Assembly (NCBI RefSeq): GCF_026391055.1
Contig: NZ_JAPLET010000017.1
Span: forward strand, 124,001 to 188,000
Direction of reading: 5' to 3'
Origin: Spirosoma sp.
Lineage (GTDB): Bacteria; Bacteroidota; Bacteroidia; Cytophagales; Spirosomataceae
Length of the DNA stretch: 64,000 bases
This document shows, piece by piece, positions 1 through 9,377 of the stretch. The first letter of the stretch is position 1. Every line of letters starts with the position of its first letter. A program made the position numbers and the translations under genes. Under the pieces are notes generated by a model, which was not told the DNA's origin, ran no database searches, and saw nothing but the letters and a program-made list of their open reading frames with translations.

Positions 1-233
1 ACAGGGGAGGTAAGGAGTTGAAAAGCGTTAGTCTTCGCCAACTGAATGGCATCGGCAATCGTTTTACTACGCGCCGAGTCCTGAAAAGACGCTATCGTTC
101 CTCGTAAAGAGAGTTTATCACCCACAACTGGCAACACCACAACAGGCTGCCTGCTCAGTGGTTGCCCCGATAGCCGCAGGGCCATCAGGCAAACGATCAT
201 GAGCGGCAAAATCAGGTGGCGAAAGCGTATCAT
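1..233 (-). CDS. N-terminal part of a secreted protein, cut by the window edge
   Basis: The reading frame opens with ATG at 233 and runs without a stop to position 1 (77 complete codons). The first ~23 residues (MIRFRHLILPLMIVCLMALR) form a typical signal peptide with a basic start and a hydrophobic core. The rest is rich in Ser/Thr/Ala and shows no motif I can assign. It could be the periplasmic N-terminus of a sensor kinase or another exported protein, but too little is visible to name it. Confidence 0.55.
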   Translation of the reverse strand, partial: MIRFRHLILPLMIVCLMALRLSGQPLSRQPVVVLPVVGDKLSLRGTIASFQDSARSKTIADAIQLAKTNAFQLLTSP

Positions 234-382
234 TAGCAAATGAAGTCACCACTAATGTAAACGGCGAGTAGCTAATAAACAAGTGGTTAGTGGAGTTGGT
301 GGAGTGATACAGTCGTGGAGTTAGGGCAATAGTAATACTGGTTTGAAAACCGACACCACATTTCACCACTTCACCAAGTACA

Positions 383-1813
383 CTACAAACTATACCCGCC
401 ATTATACTGTCGCTTCACAAACTGGTTGGCGTAGTCGTAATTGGTGATTTTCATGTTGTCGCCGTCCCAGAAGAGTTTTTTGCGGCCGGTGAACTTGCCG
501 TCTTCACGGGCCAGGTAAGAGCGGGTGGCCAGATTACCCATCAATACCGTTTCGGTAAGCGGGCCGGACTGGTCGAACGAGGAGGATGTATACGCACCGT
601 AGCCTTGTTTGCAGGCTTTCACCCACTGCTGCTGGTGGCCCTCCGTTTTACCTTCGACCAATGGTTTTTCGGGAGCAGGCAGCTCTTTCCCATTGAACTT
701 ATCGGCGGGCAGCAGCTTTGGATCATTACCGAACAGACCGCCCGTCAGCATGCCTTTGGTACCAATGAACAACATGCCGCCGTCAATGTCCCGAAACACA
801 TCATTGTAGTCTACGCCTTCGGGCAATTGAGGGCGAATGCCGCCATCGAACCACGAAAACTTGATCTCGTTTACTTTCTTATCGTTGGACGGAAATGTGA
901 GGTGAATGGCCGACGAGGGTGGGCAACTGTCGTCGTAGAAGGCTTCTTCAAAGAAATCAGCATAGACAGAACCGACGCTGCATTCAACTGACGTCGGGTA
1001 TTTGAGCTTCAGGGCACGAAAGGGTACATCCATAAAATGGCAGCCCATGTCGCCGAGAGCACCGGTTCCGAAATCCCAGTACCCACGCCAGCGGGTAGGC
1101 ATGTACGCTTCGTGATACGGCCGCGTGGGTGCGGTGCCCAGCCAGAGCGGCCAGTTCACCTCGGAGGGTATTGGCTGCGACTCCCCTTTTTCTTTGGGCG
1201 ACTTAACCCCCTGCGGCCAAACCGGGCGGTTGGTCCAGCAGTACACGGTATGAACGTGGCCGATGACATTTTTCTGAATGACCGTTTCGATGATGCGCGT
1301 CGCATCGCCTGAGCTTCCCTGATTGCCCATCTGGGTCACAACTTTATACTTCGCAGCTGCCTGCGTCAGCATCCGGGCTTCGTAAATATCGTGCGTCAGC
1401 GGTTTCTCGACATATACATGTTTGCCCATCTGCATAGCGGCCATCGCGATTGGCGCGTGCATATGGTCGGGCGTGCTCACAATAACAGCATCGAAGGTTT
1501 TGCCCGCCTTGTCGAACATCTCGCGGTAATCCTGAAAATAAGGCGCTTTGGGAAACTGCCCCCGGAATTTTTTCGCCTGCCGGTCGTCGACATCACAGAG
1601 GGCCACAAAGTTGTCGGACCCGTTGTTGTACGCCAGCCGGACATTCACATCGGCCTTGCCGCCACAGCCCACAGCGGCAATATTGAGTTTATCGGAAGGA
1701 GCAATGATCCGGGCGCCATCCGGTGCTTTTCCACCCAGCACATGCCGGGGCACAATGTAAAAACCAGCCGCAGCCAGCGCACTGTTTTCCAGAAACTTAC
1801 GACGAGAAGACAT
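383..1813 (-). CDS. Gfo/Idh/MocA-family oxidoreductase with Tat signal
   Basis: Predicted NAD(P)-dependent sugar or polyol dehydrogenase. The protein begins MSSRRKFLENSALAAAGF, a twin-arginine signal, so it is probably exported folded with its cofactor. The N-terminal Rossmann fold follows (AAVGCGG at about residue 48), then the family's EKPL motif with the catalytic/cofactor lysine near residue 140 and a C-terminal alpha/beta domain with the GDMGCH segment. About 476 residues fits exported Bacteroidota members of the family. I use the ATG at 1813; the codon two positions upstream is only a TTG. Substrate unknown. It is separated from the SCP2 gene by about 150 bp and probably has its own promoter. 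Confidence 0.88.
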   Translation of the reverse strand: MSSRRKFLENSALAAAGFYIVPRHVLGGKAPDGARIIAPSDKLNIAAVGCGGKADVNVRLAYNNGSDNFVALCDVDDRQAKKFRGQFPKAPYFQDYREMFDKAGKTFDAVIVSTPDHMHAPIAMAAMQMGKHVYVEKPLTHDIYEARMLTQAAAKYKVVTQMGNQGSSGDATRIIETVIQKNVIGHVHTVYCWTNRPVWPQGVKSPKEKGESQPIPSEVNWPLWLGTAPTRPYHEAYMPTRWRGYWDFGTGALGDMGCHFMDVPFRALKLKYPTSVECSVGSVYADFFEEAFYDDSCPPSSAIHLTFPSNDKKVNEIKFSWFDGGIRPQLPEGVDYNDVFRDIDGGMLFIGTKGMLTGGLFGNDPKLLPADKFNGKELPAPEKPLVEGKTEGHQQQWVKACKQGYGAYTSSSFDQSGPLTETVLMGNLATRSYLAREDGKFTGRKKLFWDGDNMKITNYDYANQFVKRQYNGGYSL

Positions 1814-1832
1814 AATCAATGCGTGAATTATG

Positions 1833-1935
1833 AATGAGTGAATAATCGGGGGAACAGTGGCATAAATTGTAGTAAGTCTTCATGCTAACTGTACTACTGA
1901 TTTACTGCACCATTAACCACGTTTATTCACTCATT
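1833..1935. repeat. 13-bp inverted repeat flanking the promoter gap of the oxidoreductase
   Basis: AATGAGTGAATAA at 1833-1845 recurs as its exact reverse complement at 1923-1935. The arms are too far apart (77 bp) for a terminator. They bracket the likely promoter of the downstream oxidoreductase and could be regulator half-sites or a dispersed short repeat. Confidence 0.35.
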
Positions 1936-1962
1936 GAGCAATCACTCAGTCATCATTGAATT

Positions 1963-2259
1963 TTACCCCATCACCTGGCCCATCTTCATGGCGATACCCA
2001 TATCGCCTTTTATTTTGAGCTTACCCGACATAACGGCCATCATCGGGTTGAGGTCGCCGGTACCCATTTTGACCAGATTATCAATGCTTACCTGCAAATC
2101 GCAGTCGGCTGGCTTATCTACATTTGAGACCGTTGCCGGCGATTGCGTAGCATCGATAAAAATTGGTCCCTGATCGGTGACAATCTTAACCGTAGCGTTA
2201 ATGTTGTCGGCATGTGTAACTTTGGACCGAATTTGCTCGGTTAGTTCTTGCAGAGTCAT
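1963..2259 (-). CDS. SCP2 sterol-binding domain protein
   Basis: Small cytoplasmic protein of 98 residues that is almost entirely one SCP2 (sterol carrier protein 2) lipid-binding fold. The recognisable stretch is DCDLQVSIDNLVKMGTGD followed by MMAVMSGKLKIKGDMGIAMK, the usual SCP2 helix-strand core. Stand-alone SCP2 proteins of this size are common in Bacteroidota and are thought to bind acyl chains or other lipids; the ligand is not known. No operon partner is apparent. Confidence 0.85.
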   Translation of the reverse strand: MTLQELTEQIRSKVTHADNINATVKIVTDQGPIFIDATQSPATVSNVDKPADCDLQVSIDNLVKMGTGDLNPMMAVMSGKLKIKGDMGIAMKMGQVMG

Positions 2260-2406
2260 CGGATTTAGATTTCGTTGTCATAAAGAAACTCAGCCGCGAA
2301 AATAAGGTTTTTTTATAGCGCGGTCGGTACGCCGTGTCAAAAGGAGACTAGCCTTTTATACCAACACAAAGCGGCATCCACCGGAATACCGCATCATCCC
2401 CTGCCC

Positions 2407-2856
2407 ATGCGTCCCCAATTATTAACTCTTCTGTGCATTCTTACCTTCCTCAGCTGCGGCTGGGGCCTGATCGACTCAACCGTTTCGTTCGTGCAAGCCG
2501 ATGCCGTAGCCGAAACTAGATACGTCGAATCAAAGCCGGACCCGGCGAAGAAGAAAGACGCACCTAAACAATACTTCGAAGACCGCTCGTCCGATGCCCC
2601 CGCTCCCGGCGACCCGGACGAAATCAAGTCGCTCGCCATTGCTCAGTTCGCGTACTCGCTGCTGACGCTCATTGGGGCTATCCTGATGTTTCGGTTGCGC
2701 AGGGTTGGCTTCTGGATTTATGTAGCCGGTATTGCCGTTGGTCTGGTGCTGCCCGTTGTGCTGGCAGGCGTAGGGGCTCTGAACACCTCATTTGGCGCCT
2801 TTTTCAGCCTAATCTTTGCAGGGCTCTACTGGCTCTCGATTAAAGAAATGAATTAG
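2407..2856 (+). CDS. Small integral membrane protein, unknown function
   Basis: 149 residues. An N-terminal hydrophobic segment (residues 3-22) is followed by a polar loop of ~60 residues rich in Asp, Pro and Lys, then three hydrophobic segments (about 80-100, 104-124, 128-143). This is a four-helix layout with a long extracytoplasmic loop. No catalytic motif is visible. A strong hairpin directly downstream suggests a single-gene transcript. Confidence 0.7.
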   Translation: MRPQLLTLLCILTFLSCGWGLIDSTVSFVQADAVAETRYVESKPDPAKKKDAPKQYFEDRSSDAPAPGDPDEIKSLAIAQFAYSLLTLIGAILMFRLRRVGFWIYVAGIAVGLVLPVVLAGVGALNTSFGAFFSLIFAGLYWLSIKEMN

Positions 2857-2875
2857 TTTTCGTTGCATTTTGCTA

Positions 2876-2910
2876 TAGGCAATACCGACTATCCCGGTCG
2901 GTATTGCCTA
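2876..2910 (+). terminator. Hairpin terminator after the small membrane protein
   Basis: Perfect 14-bp stem (TAGGCAATACCGAC at 2876-2889 pairing with 2897-2910) with a 7-nt loop, followed by ATATTTTG. It lies 20 bp after the stop codon at 2856. Confidence 0.75.
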
Positions 2911-3066
2911 ATATTTTGGGGTCGGATTAAACAATGTTCTACTAATCCTATCAAACAATAACAAACAAGCTCTTCTACCTTGGAAATAGCCTGTTTGTTA
3001 TAAATTTAATCGTAGTTGAATCGACAAAACCCGCTCTCCTGCGTTTATATAACAAACCACTTACCT

Positions 3067-3522
3067 ATGAACGCATTGCGCCTGACTATACTACTCCTGC
3101 TCGTCTGTCTTTCATGCCCGTCGTTTGCCAATGATTCCGACGATCCGGATGCACTGGTGGGCCGGTGGCTGAGCTCGAAAAAGCGGAATCAGGTTCAGAT
3201 TTATAAACAGGGAAATAAATATTACGGAAAATTGGTATGGATGCTGGAACCTAACGAACCAGGCTCCGGTAAACCCAAAGTGGACAAAGCAAACCCCGAC
3301 GAAAAGCTGCGAAACCGACCCCTCATGCAATTGGTCTTATTGACGAATCTGACCTACAAAGGCAACAATGTCTGGAGCGATGGGGAAATATATAACCCCG
3401 AAGACGGCAAAACCTACAATTGTGAGGTAACGCTCAAAGACGCCAACTCCATCGACCTGCGCGGCTACGTCATGGGCCTCAGCTTCCTGGGGAAATCCAA
3501 AATCTGGACGCGGGTGAAGTGA
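3067..3522 (+). CDS. DUF2147 family secreted protein
   Basis: A signal peptide (MNALRLTILLLLVCLSCPSF) precedes a DUF2147 domain. Family hallmarks are LVGRWLSSKKRNQVQIY, the YYGKLVWM segment, and a C-terminal region with GEIYNPEDGKTYNCEV and LRGYVMGLSFLGKSKIW. The mature protein is a small periplasmic beta-rich, lipocalin-like domain of unknown ligand. I chose the ATG at 3067 because the signal peptide starts there; in-frame codons upstream would add a polar extension. Confidence 0.88.
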   Translation: MNALRLTILLLLVCLSCPSFANDSDDPDALVGRWLSSKKRNQVQIYKQGNKYYGKLVWMLEPNEPGSGKPKVDKANPDEKLRNRPLMQLVLLTNLTYKGNNVWSDGEIYNPEDGKTYNCEVTLKDANSIDLRGYVMGLSFLGKSKIWTRVK

Positions 3523-3578
3523 GATAATGGATAATTAAATTTATTCACTACCAACATTATACATTAATCATTGACGTA

Positions 3579-4820
3579 CTACTCAACAATCCACCGCGAG
3601 AGTGTATTGTACCGGCCTTCCAGCACAATTTTGTAAAATCCTTTAGGTAGTGTCGACACATCGATGACCGCCGTTTCGGCTTTGGCGGACACTTCGGCCA
3701 TAAGCAGGTAATTGTCCCGCTTGCCTTCCTCAAAATGGTTAGTGGTCGAAAGCCAGATTTTCAGCGTTTCGTCCGGCGCAATGGTTTTCCAGGTCAAGGT
3801 AATTTTACCGCCCTCCTTTTTTGCGGTTGGCTCCGTGATGGATAGCTTCCCCGTCAGCGGTACGCCGTCCAGTTCGAAGGCCTGTTCTTTGGGAATCGTG
3901 AGTTGCAGATGACGGGCCATCGTCGGCATGATGTCCACAATACCCGGTGTATTCTTCTTGAACTGCTCATTCAGATCTTTGGCGTTGGTCACAATCCAGG
4001 TATCCCGCTCCCTGTCTGACTGGCCACCATGATTCTTGCCGGTGTCGGCGCTACGGCCGTGGTCGGTGGTGATGAACAGCTGCCAGTCTTCGCCAACCGT
4101 TTTCTGGCGGTATTGAATAGCTTTCCAGAGTCGGCCCATCTGGTCGTCCATGATGGATACGGCATTATAAAATTGCTCGCTGTCACCGTATTTATGACCC
4201 ATATCATCGGTGTATTCCAGATAGACCCACGATAAGTCGGGGCTTTCATCGCGGATGTAGCGGCTGGCTTCATCCACCACTTTCTCGTCGATCCGGCGGA
4301 TGTATTCCGACTGTTTATCGTGCCGAAAATGGAGGGTATCGAGTTCAAACCCATCGAAGGAATAGTCGATTCGGAGGTTGCCGGTTTGCGGCAGATTCTC
4401 GCCAACGAGTTTAGTTCGGTTGTCGAGCCAGGTGGAGAAAACGGCCGTTTTCTTCTGCGGATATTGCGTTTCGAAGAAGCGGAAGATACTCCAGTACTGG
4501 TAGTTTGGCGCTTTGATACTGTTGTCCCAGACGTTGTGTTTGTTCACCCAGGTGCTGGTGAGCAGACTATTATACCCCACCGCCGAGATGGTTGGCGTTT
4601 GCGAATAGCTACTTTTCTGACCACCCACATAAGCCCGCGCATAGCCGCCGACTTTGGCAATAGCATCGAGATTGGGCGTCGGCTGTTTTTCGATCACATC
4701 CGACGGGATTCCGTCGACAATGACGAACAGGACTTTACGGGCTTTGTTCTGCGCCTGGCTTGACTGAGCGAAAAGCAAGCAACCGCCAATAAACAAGTGT
4801 AGGATGGTGCGTTGTAGCAT
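3579..4820 (-). CDS. Alkaline phosphatase family / nucleotide pyrophosphatase-phosphodiesterase
   Basis: Secreted metallo-phosphatase of the type I phosphodiesterase/nucleotide pyrophosphatase family. After a signal peptide (start ATG at 4820) come the first metal site [13 protein letters not shown], the PTPNLDAIA segment and the [15 protein letters not shown] region that should hold the catalytic nucleophile. The second metal cluster is [17 protein letters not shown] short beta-sandwich tail ends the protein. Two zinc ions and hydrolysis of phosphodiester or phosphomonoester bonds are expected from the family; the substrate is unknown. It is the last gene on the strand before a long hairpin and is not clearly part of the glucuronate operon. 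Confidence 0.87.
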   Translation of the reverse strand: MLQRTILHLFIGGCLLFAQSSQAQNKARKVLFVIVDGIPSDVIEKQPTPNLDAIAKVGGYARAYVGGQKSSYSQTPTISAVGYNSLLTSTWVNKHNVWDNSIKAPNYQYWSIFRFFETQYPQKKTAVFSTWLDNRTKLVGENLPQTGNLRIDYSFDGFELDTLHFRHDKQSEYIRRIDEKVVDEASRYIRDESPDLSWVYLEYTDDMGHKYGDSEQFYNAVSIMDDQMGRLWKAIQYRQKTVGEDWQLFITTDHGRSADTGKNHGGQSDRERDTWIVTNAKDLNEQFKKNTPGIVDIMPTMARHLQLTIPKEQAFELDGVPLTGKLSITEPTAKKEGGKITLTWKTIAPDETLKIWLSTTNHFEEGKRDNYLLMAEVSAKAETAVIDVSTLPKGFYKIVLEGRYNTLSRWIVE

Positions 4821-4904
4821 AGGTTCGGGAGAAACGCCCAAAGTAACGACACCAGGACATACCATCGCAACACATGCCTAAAATTTCACACCTTCGTAAT
4901 AAGC

Positions 4905-4952
4905 TTTCTATCAATGGTGTCGGCTATAAACGCCCGACACCATTGATAGAAA
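4905..4952. repeat. 19-bp perfect hairpin between operons
   Basis: TTTCTATCAATGGTGTCGG (4905-4923) pairs perfectly with 4934-4952 around a 10-nt loop. There is no T-run on either strand, so it may be a bidirectional barrier or mRNA-stabilising stem rather than a classical terminator. It lies between the SDR gene (ends 5043) and the phosphatase gene. Confidence 0.6.
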
Positions 4953-4960
4953 ACCCAGAA

Positions 4961-5040
4961 CAAGTCCGAAGGACTTGACTATGGATAACCCCGGATGCAA
5001 TCCGGGGCGGAGACCGGGCTATATCCGGGGCCGGGTCCGA
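4961..5040. repeat. REP-like palindromic element, copy 1
   Basis: A GC-rich intergenic unit built of small palindromes: CAAGTCCGAAGGACTTG at 4961-4977, then ACTATGGATAACC, then CCCCGGATGCAATCCGGGG, then further CCGGG blocks. The 16-mer TTGACTATGGATAACC (4975-4990) recurs exactly at 24127-24142 inside a similar palindromic unit, so this looks like a dispersed repeat family. Confidence 0.6.
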
Positions 5041-5042
5041 GG

Positions 5043-5843
5043 TCAGAAACCAATCGAATTACCCCCATCGACTGGCAGCGAGGCCCCTGTAATGTACTTT
5101 GCGGCTTCAGACGCCAGGAAAACAGCCGCCCAGCCAATGTCTTCGGGCTGCCCGAACTTACCCATCGGCGTCCGGCGCATAGCGCGGGCGAAGCGATCGG
5201 GGTCGCCCCCCATCGCGGTTTTGCTCATGGCCGTTTCGATGAAGCCCGGCGCAATGGCATTGACCCGAACGCCGTTGCCCGAAAACTCCGACGCCAGCAC
5301 TTTCACCATGCCCTCCACACCCGATTTTGAGGCCGCATAAGCAGCAACCCGGTCAATGCCATAATAGGCCGCCATCGACGAAATCATGATGATCGACCCA
5401 CTCTGACGCGCCATCATACGTTTAGCGCAGGCCCGCGTCAGACTGAAAACAGAGTTTAGGTTCGTGTGTACAATTCGGTCAAAATCCTCATCGGTGACTT
5501 CCAATGCCGGTTTTTTCATGTTGATACCGGCGTTATTGACCAACGTATCAATGGGGCCATAGGTGGCTTCTATTCGCTCAACGAGGTCGTCCAGCAACGG
5601 CCGGTCGGTTACGTCGTTGACCATATAATGCGCCCGGTCGCCCAACGTGGCAACGGCCTCCTGCAAGGGCTGCTCCCGCCGACCGGTTATGACAACGGTT
5701 CCCCCAGCCTGTACCATGCAGCGGGCAATATCGAAGCCGATACCGCTGCCGCCACCGGTTATAAGAGCGAGTTTACCGTCGAGCGAAAAAACGGGAAGGA
5801 TGGCCGATTGACTATGGGTCTGCGTAAGTTGTTCTTGTTCCAC
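5043..5843 (-). CDS. SDR-family oxidoreductase, probable D-mannonate (fructuronate) oxidoreductase
   Basis: Classical short-chain dehydrogenase of 266 residues. It has the cofactor motif TGGGSGIG near residue 30, NNAG near 107, catalytic Ser in MISSMAAYYG and YAASK with the catalytic Tyr and Lys, and ends with the SLPVDGG segment. Its start is a GTG that overlaps the stop of the upstream alpha-glucuronidase gene by one base (TAGTG), implying translational coupling. Sitting last in an operon with UxuA, it most likely interconverts D-fructuronate and D-mannonate, replacing UxuB, which belongs to another family. A 2-deoxygluconate or gluconate 5-dehydrogenase role is the alternative. Confidence 0.85.
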   Translation of the reverse strand: MEQEQLTQTHSQSAILPVFSLDGKLALITGGGSGIGFDIARCMVQAGGTVVITGRREQPLQEAVATLGDRAHYMVNDVTDRPLLDDLVERIEATYGPIDTLVNNAGINMKKPALEVTDEDFDRIVHTNLNSVFSLTRACAKRMMARQSGSIIMISSMAAYYGIDRVAAYAASKSGVEGMVKVLASEFSGNGVRVNAIAPGFIETAMSKTAMGGDPDRFARAMRRTPMGKFGQPEDIGWAAVFLASEAAKYITGASLPVDGGNSIGF

Positions 5844-7951
5844 TAGCGTAATTTATAAATTTCGGATAAGGCTTTCACATCCTCCAATGTCCGTTCGGGT
5901 TTGGGGAGGGAAGCTGGAATTGGTTGTTTCGAGTAAGTCTGGAGATATAACACCCACGAGTCGCGCCACCAGATGGCTTCTTTATGCTGCGTAATCAGTC
6001 GGCCCGTTACATCGGCAAAGATAGCGGGGTCGACGGCGGGTTTCACTTGCGCCCATTGCTTTTGCATCCACATGACCGAATCGGCACCGGTATAGAAACG
6101 GGTGCAGAGTTCATCCCAGAGGGTGCGACCGGTACTTAATTTCTTTGTCCAAGGTACATGATGAAACCACAGCAGATACGGCAGCGGACAGGTTTCGGGG
6201 TTGTTCCATTGTTGCTGGACTTCAGGGCGGTACTGCGCTAGCGCATTGCTGCCCGTTGCGGTCCGGTCGAAGCCGAGACCAATAGAATCGGCCCGGTGGT
6301 AATAGATGGCCGTCCAGTCGGGACGAACACTTTTCTCCTGCCAGGGCTCGGGGGCGAAGTGAACACCCGACCACGGACGCGACAACCCCAGTGGTGTGTT
6401 GTAATTGACGTAAATCTCCCGTGACCGCATCATTATATTTTTGATGGTCTTCACGGCGCTCGGCTCTCGGGTGAGCGTCATTTTTATCCACTCATCGGCA
6501 ATCCCTTCCGACGACAGGGTATGATCCCAGGCCAGCCGCCCATACGCGTACCAGTTGGCCTGCGCCATCGGGTTACCGGTCCAGTTACGGTCAGCACCTG
6601 TGTTTGCTACGCCTGCAATGGCCGTCATGGTGTACTGGTGCAGGCTACCATCAATCACCCTGGCGACAGTAGAGCCTTTGCCTTTTACGTAGGTATCGGT
6701 TTCCAGACACTCCTTGAAAATCGGCGCTTCATAAACCCAGTGGGTAGCAAAGCCCAGGTACTCCTGCGTGATCTGAAACTCCATTGACAAGGGCGTTTTA
6801 GGCATATTGCCAAACAGGGGCGAGAAAGGTTCGCGCGGCTGAAAATCAATAGGCCCGTTCTTTACCTGCACGATCACCTTTTTATCGAACTGGCCATCCA
6901 GAGGAGTAAACTCTTCATGAGCTGCCTTGAATCGGTCAGCCTTAGGGTCAGCTTTGTAGACGAAGGCCCGCCACATCACGATGCCATCATACGGCTTGAG
7001 AGCTTCGGCCAGCATATTGGCCCCGTCGGCGTGGGTACGTCCGTAATCCTGCGGACCAGGTTCGCCTTCGGAGTTGGCCTTGACCAGAAAACCCCCAAAA
7101 TCAGGAATAGCGGTGTAAATCTCTCTGGTTTTGTCGGCCCACCATTTCCGCACCTCGGGGTCGAGCGGGTCGGATGTTTTTAAACCACCAATGGTTTTGG
7201 CCGCCGGAAAATAAACTGACAGATACACCCGTATGCCATACGGCCGGAATACGTTGGCCAGAGCCGCCACCTTTTCGATGTACTCGGCTGTCATAAAGCG
7301 GGCGCTGGCATTCACGTTGTTAACCACCGTTCCGTTTATACCCAGCGACGCATTGGCGCGGGCGTAATCTCGGTAGCGCGGATCGACAGTTGCCGGAAGT
7401 TCGTACCATTTCCAGAGCGATTCACCGGCATAGCCCCGCTCGATGGTGCCGTTGGTGTTATCCCAGTGATTCAGCAGTCGGTACTGAATTTTCGGGATGC
7501 TGGTCAGCGACAGGTTTTCTACTGACTGCCCGGTTTGTAGTTGGCGAAGTAAGGCAAAGGCACCGTATAACACGCCCGAATCAGTTTTCCCGAAAATGGT
7601 GATGTTTCCCGATTTTCGACCCGTCAGCTGATAACCATCCGCAACAAGGGTCTGCGAACCGGCATTGGGCGCACTCGCCACCGACAATACAATTCCACCA
7701 GTCCGGCTTCCGGCATTGGTAATAATGGGCACCGTTTTACCGAGTAAGCCCTGTAAGCCCATCTGGAGTTCGTCGGCGGCTGATTTCAGAATAGAGCTCG
7801 TACCATTCAGGGCAATAAACTGCACCGACCGGGCGTAGGCTTCCCGTTTGGGCACGTCTTTAATCAGGTCATATTTCAGCCAAAGGCGGTAGCCGTCATC
7901 GCCGAAAGCTAACTGGCTAATGAATAAAAGGCAAAGCAGTATTCGTTTCAT
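5843..7951 (-). CDS. GH67 alpha-glucuronidase
   Basis: About 702 residues beginning with a signal peptide (MKRILLCLLFISQLAFG), so periplasmic or secreted. It removes (4-O-methyl)-D-glucuronic acid from the ends of aldouronic acids made from glucuronoxylan. Visible hallmarks: the N-terminal GH67 domain with DGYQLTGRKSGNITIFGK, the (beta/alpha)8 core with RLLNHWDNTNGTIERGYAG, the catalytic-region segment SEGEPGPQDYGRTHADGANM, and the C-terminal domain with LPYLLWFHHVPW. Its length matches the family. I use the ATG at 7951, where the signal peptide begins. It is transcribed with UxuA upstream and the SDR gene downstream. Confidence 0.93.
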   Translation of the reverse strand: MKRILLCLLFISQLAFGDDGYRLWLKYDLIKDVPKREAYARSVQFIALNGTSSILKSAADELQMGLQGLLGKTVPIITNAGSRTGGIVLSVASAPNAGSQTLVADGYQLTGRKSGNITIFGKTDSGVLYGAFALLRQLQTGQSVENLSLTSIPKIQYRLLNHWDNTNGTIERGYAGESLWKWYELPATVDPRYRDYARANASLGINGTVVNNVNASARFMTAEYIEKVAALANVFRPYGIRVYLSVYFPAAKTIGGLKTSDPLDPEVRKWWADKTREIYTAIPDFGGFLVKANSEGEPGPQDYGRTHADGANMLAEALKPYDGIVMWRAFVYKADPKADRFKAAHEEFTPLDGQFDKKVIVQVKNGPIDFQPREPFSPLFGNMPKTPLSMEFQITQEYLGFATHWVYEAPIFKECLETDTYVKGKGSTVARVIDGSLHQYTMTAIAGVANTGADRNWTGNPMAQANWYAYGRLAWDHTLSSEGIADEWIKMTLTREPSAVKTIKNIMMRSREIYVNYNTPLGLSRPWSGVHFAPEPWQEKSVRPDWTAIYYHRADSIGLGFDRTATGSNALAQYRPEVQQQWNNPETCPLPYLLWFHHVPWTKKLSTGRTLWDELCTRFYTGADSVMWMQKQWAQVKPAVDPAIFADVTGRLITQHKEAIWWRDSWVLYLQTYSKQPIPASLPKPERTLEDVKALSEIYKLR

Positions 7952-8101
7952 TTTTTTCAGTTTTTTTAGGCGCAGGGCATTGGCCAGCTGGCGCCAGCAT
8001 GTGCTAATCGTCAAACAGAGAACAGAGCCAGGTTTAAGCCATCAACAATAACCTCTGTGTATCTCTGTGCCTTCTCAGGGTGATTCTGTGTCACATCTTT
8101 T

Positions 8102-9301
8102 TCACAAACTCCGCTCAATACCCATCTCAAGCCCCCTCAACTCGGCTAATCCCCGCAACCGACCGATGGCTGAATAGCCGGGATAGGTCTTTTTGTGCAG
8201 ATCGTCGAGCATCTGGTGGCCGTGATCGGGGCGCATGGGGATAGACGTTTCGCCAATGCCCTGCTGCGCGCGCCGTCTTTGTTCCAGCACAATTTCTTTC
8301 ACTACGGCATACATATCGACATCGCCCGACAAATGGTCGGCTTCGTGGAAGTTACGTTGATCTGTTTCACGTTTCGTTGTCCGTAAATGGATAAAGTGAA
8401 TGCGCTCGCCAAACCGCCGAATCATGGCAGGCAAATCATTATCGGGCCGGATACCCAGCGAACCGGTGCAGAACGTAATGCCATTGGCCGTTACGTCGCT
8501 GGCCGCCATCAACTGGGCCAGATCAGCTTCGGTACTGACCACACGCGGCAAACCCAGCAACGGTCTTGGCGGATCATCGGGGTGAATGCACAGGTTCACG
8601 CCCACTTCCTGCGCTACGGGAGCCACCTGCTGAATGAAGTAATACAGGTTTTGCCGAAGTTCGGCGTCGCCGATTGTGGCGTATTCGTTCAGCAACCCCT
8701 GAAAGGTATCGAGCGTGAAAGCCTCTTCTGAACCAGGTAAACCCAGGAGGACAATATTGGACAACTCGGCGATGCGTTCGGGGGTCATGTCGCTGAACTT
8801 TCGGTGGGCCGATTCGATGATTTCAGGTTCGTAGTCGACCTCGGCACCGGGGCGTTTGAGAATACACAGGTCGAAGATGGCGAAGTCTTCCCACACGAAC
8901 CGGAGCGCCCGTGATCCGTCGGGCATTTCGTAGCTGAGGTTCGTGCGGGACCAGTCCAGCACGGGCATGAAGTTGTAACAGACCGTTTTGATCCCACAAG
9001 CCGCAAGATTCCGAATCGACTGTTTGTAATTATCAATGTATCCGTCGCGGGTGGGTCTCCCCTTCTTGATGTCTTCGTGGACCGGCAGACTCTCGACTAC
9101 CGCCCATTGCAAGGGCGAATACCGCTCATTATCGGTTTCGACTCGTTGTTTTCGTTCGTTGATGGCATCAATTGACCATAAGTCACCCACCGGAATCTGA
9201 TGTAGTGCCGTTACGACACCTGCGCAACCGGCCTGCCGAATGTCCATCAGAGAAACCGGATCATTCGGGCCAAACCAGCGCATTGTTTGTAGCATTCCCA
9301 T
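8102..9301 (-). CDS. uxuA: D-mannonate dehydratase
   Basis: Cytoplasmic 399-residue enzyme that dehydrates D-mannonate to 2-keto-3-deoxy-D-gluconate in hexuronate breakdown. It matches the UxuA family over its full length: the N-terminal MRWFGPNDPVSLMDIRQAGC with GVVTALHQIPVGDLW, the CIHPDDPP metal-binding segment, the FCTGSLGIRPDNDLP region, HFIHLRTTKRE and the C-terminal MRPDHGHQ metal site. It lies between the CE15 esterase and the alpha-glucuronidase on the same strand. Confidence 0.95.
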   Translation of the reverse strand: MGMLQTMRWFGPNDPVSLMDIRQAGCAGVVTALHQIPVGDLWSIDAINERKQRVETDNERYSPLQWAVVESLPVHEDIKKGRPTRDGYIDNYKQSIRNLAACGIKTVCYNFMPVLDWSRTNLSYEMPDGSRALRFVWEDFAIFDLCILKRPGAEVDYEPEIIESAHRKFSDMTPERIAELSNIVLLGLPGSEEAFTLDTFQGLLNEYATIGDAELRQNLYYFIQQVAPVAQEVGVNLCIHPDDPPRPLLGLPRVVSTEADLAQLMAASDVTANGITFCTGSLGIRPDNDLPAMIRRFGERIHFIHLRTTKRETDQRNFHEADHLSGDVDMYAVVKEIVLEQRRRAQQGIGETSIPMRPDHGHQMLDDLHKKTYPGYSAIGRLRGLAELRGLEMGIERSL

Positions 9302-9330
9302 TCGTACTCTATTGCTTATTATGTACCTAC

Positions 9331-9365
9331 TTACGTACCTACAGGCCCGGCCCGTAGGTACGTAA
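9331..9365 (-). terminator. Hairpin between the CE15 esterase and uxuA genes
   Basis: TTACGTACCTAC (9331-9342) pairs perfectly with 9354-9365 around an 11-nt GC-rich loop, 12 bp downstream of the esterase stop codon. There is no strong T-run, so it may act as an mRNA processing or partial termination point inside the operon rather than a full stop. Confidence 0.55.
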
Positions 9366-9377
9366 CACTCCTACGCA

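Noticed and set aside
118..402. A 94-codon minus-strand frame overlapping the left edge
   Set aside because: It conflicts with the signal-peptide-bearing frame starting at 233, runs through the intergenic repeats, and has no protein-like features.
8030..8100. CTCTGTGT-rich sequence downstream of uxuA
   Set aside because: Low-complexity repetition of CTCTGTGT/TCTGTG without clear symmetry; not enough to call a repeat array or an RNA.
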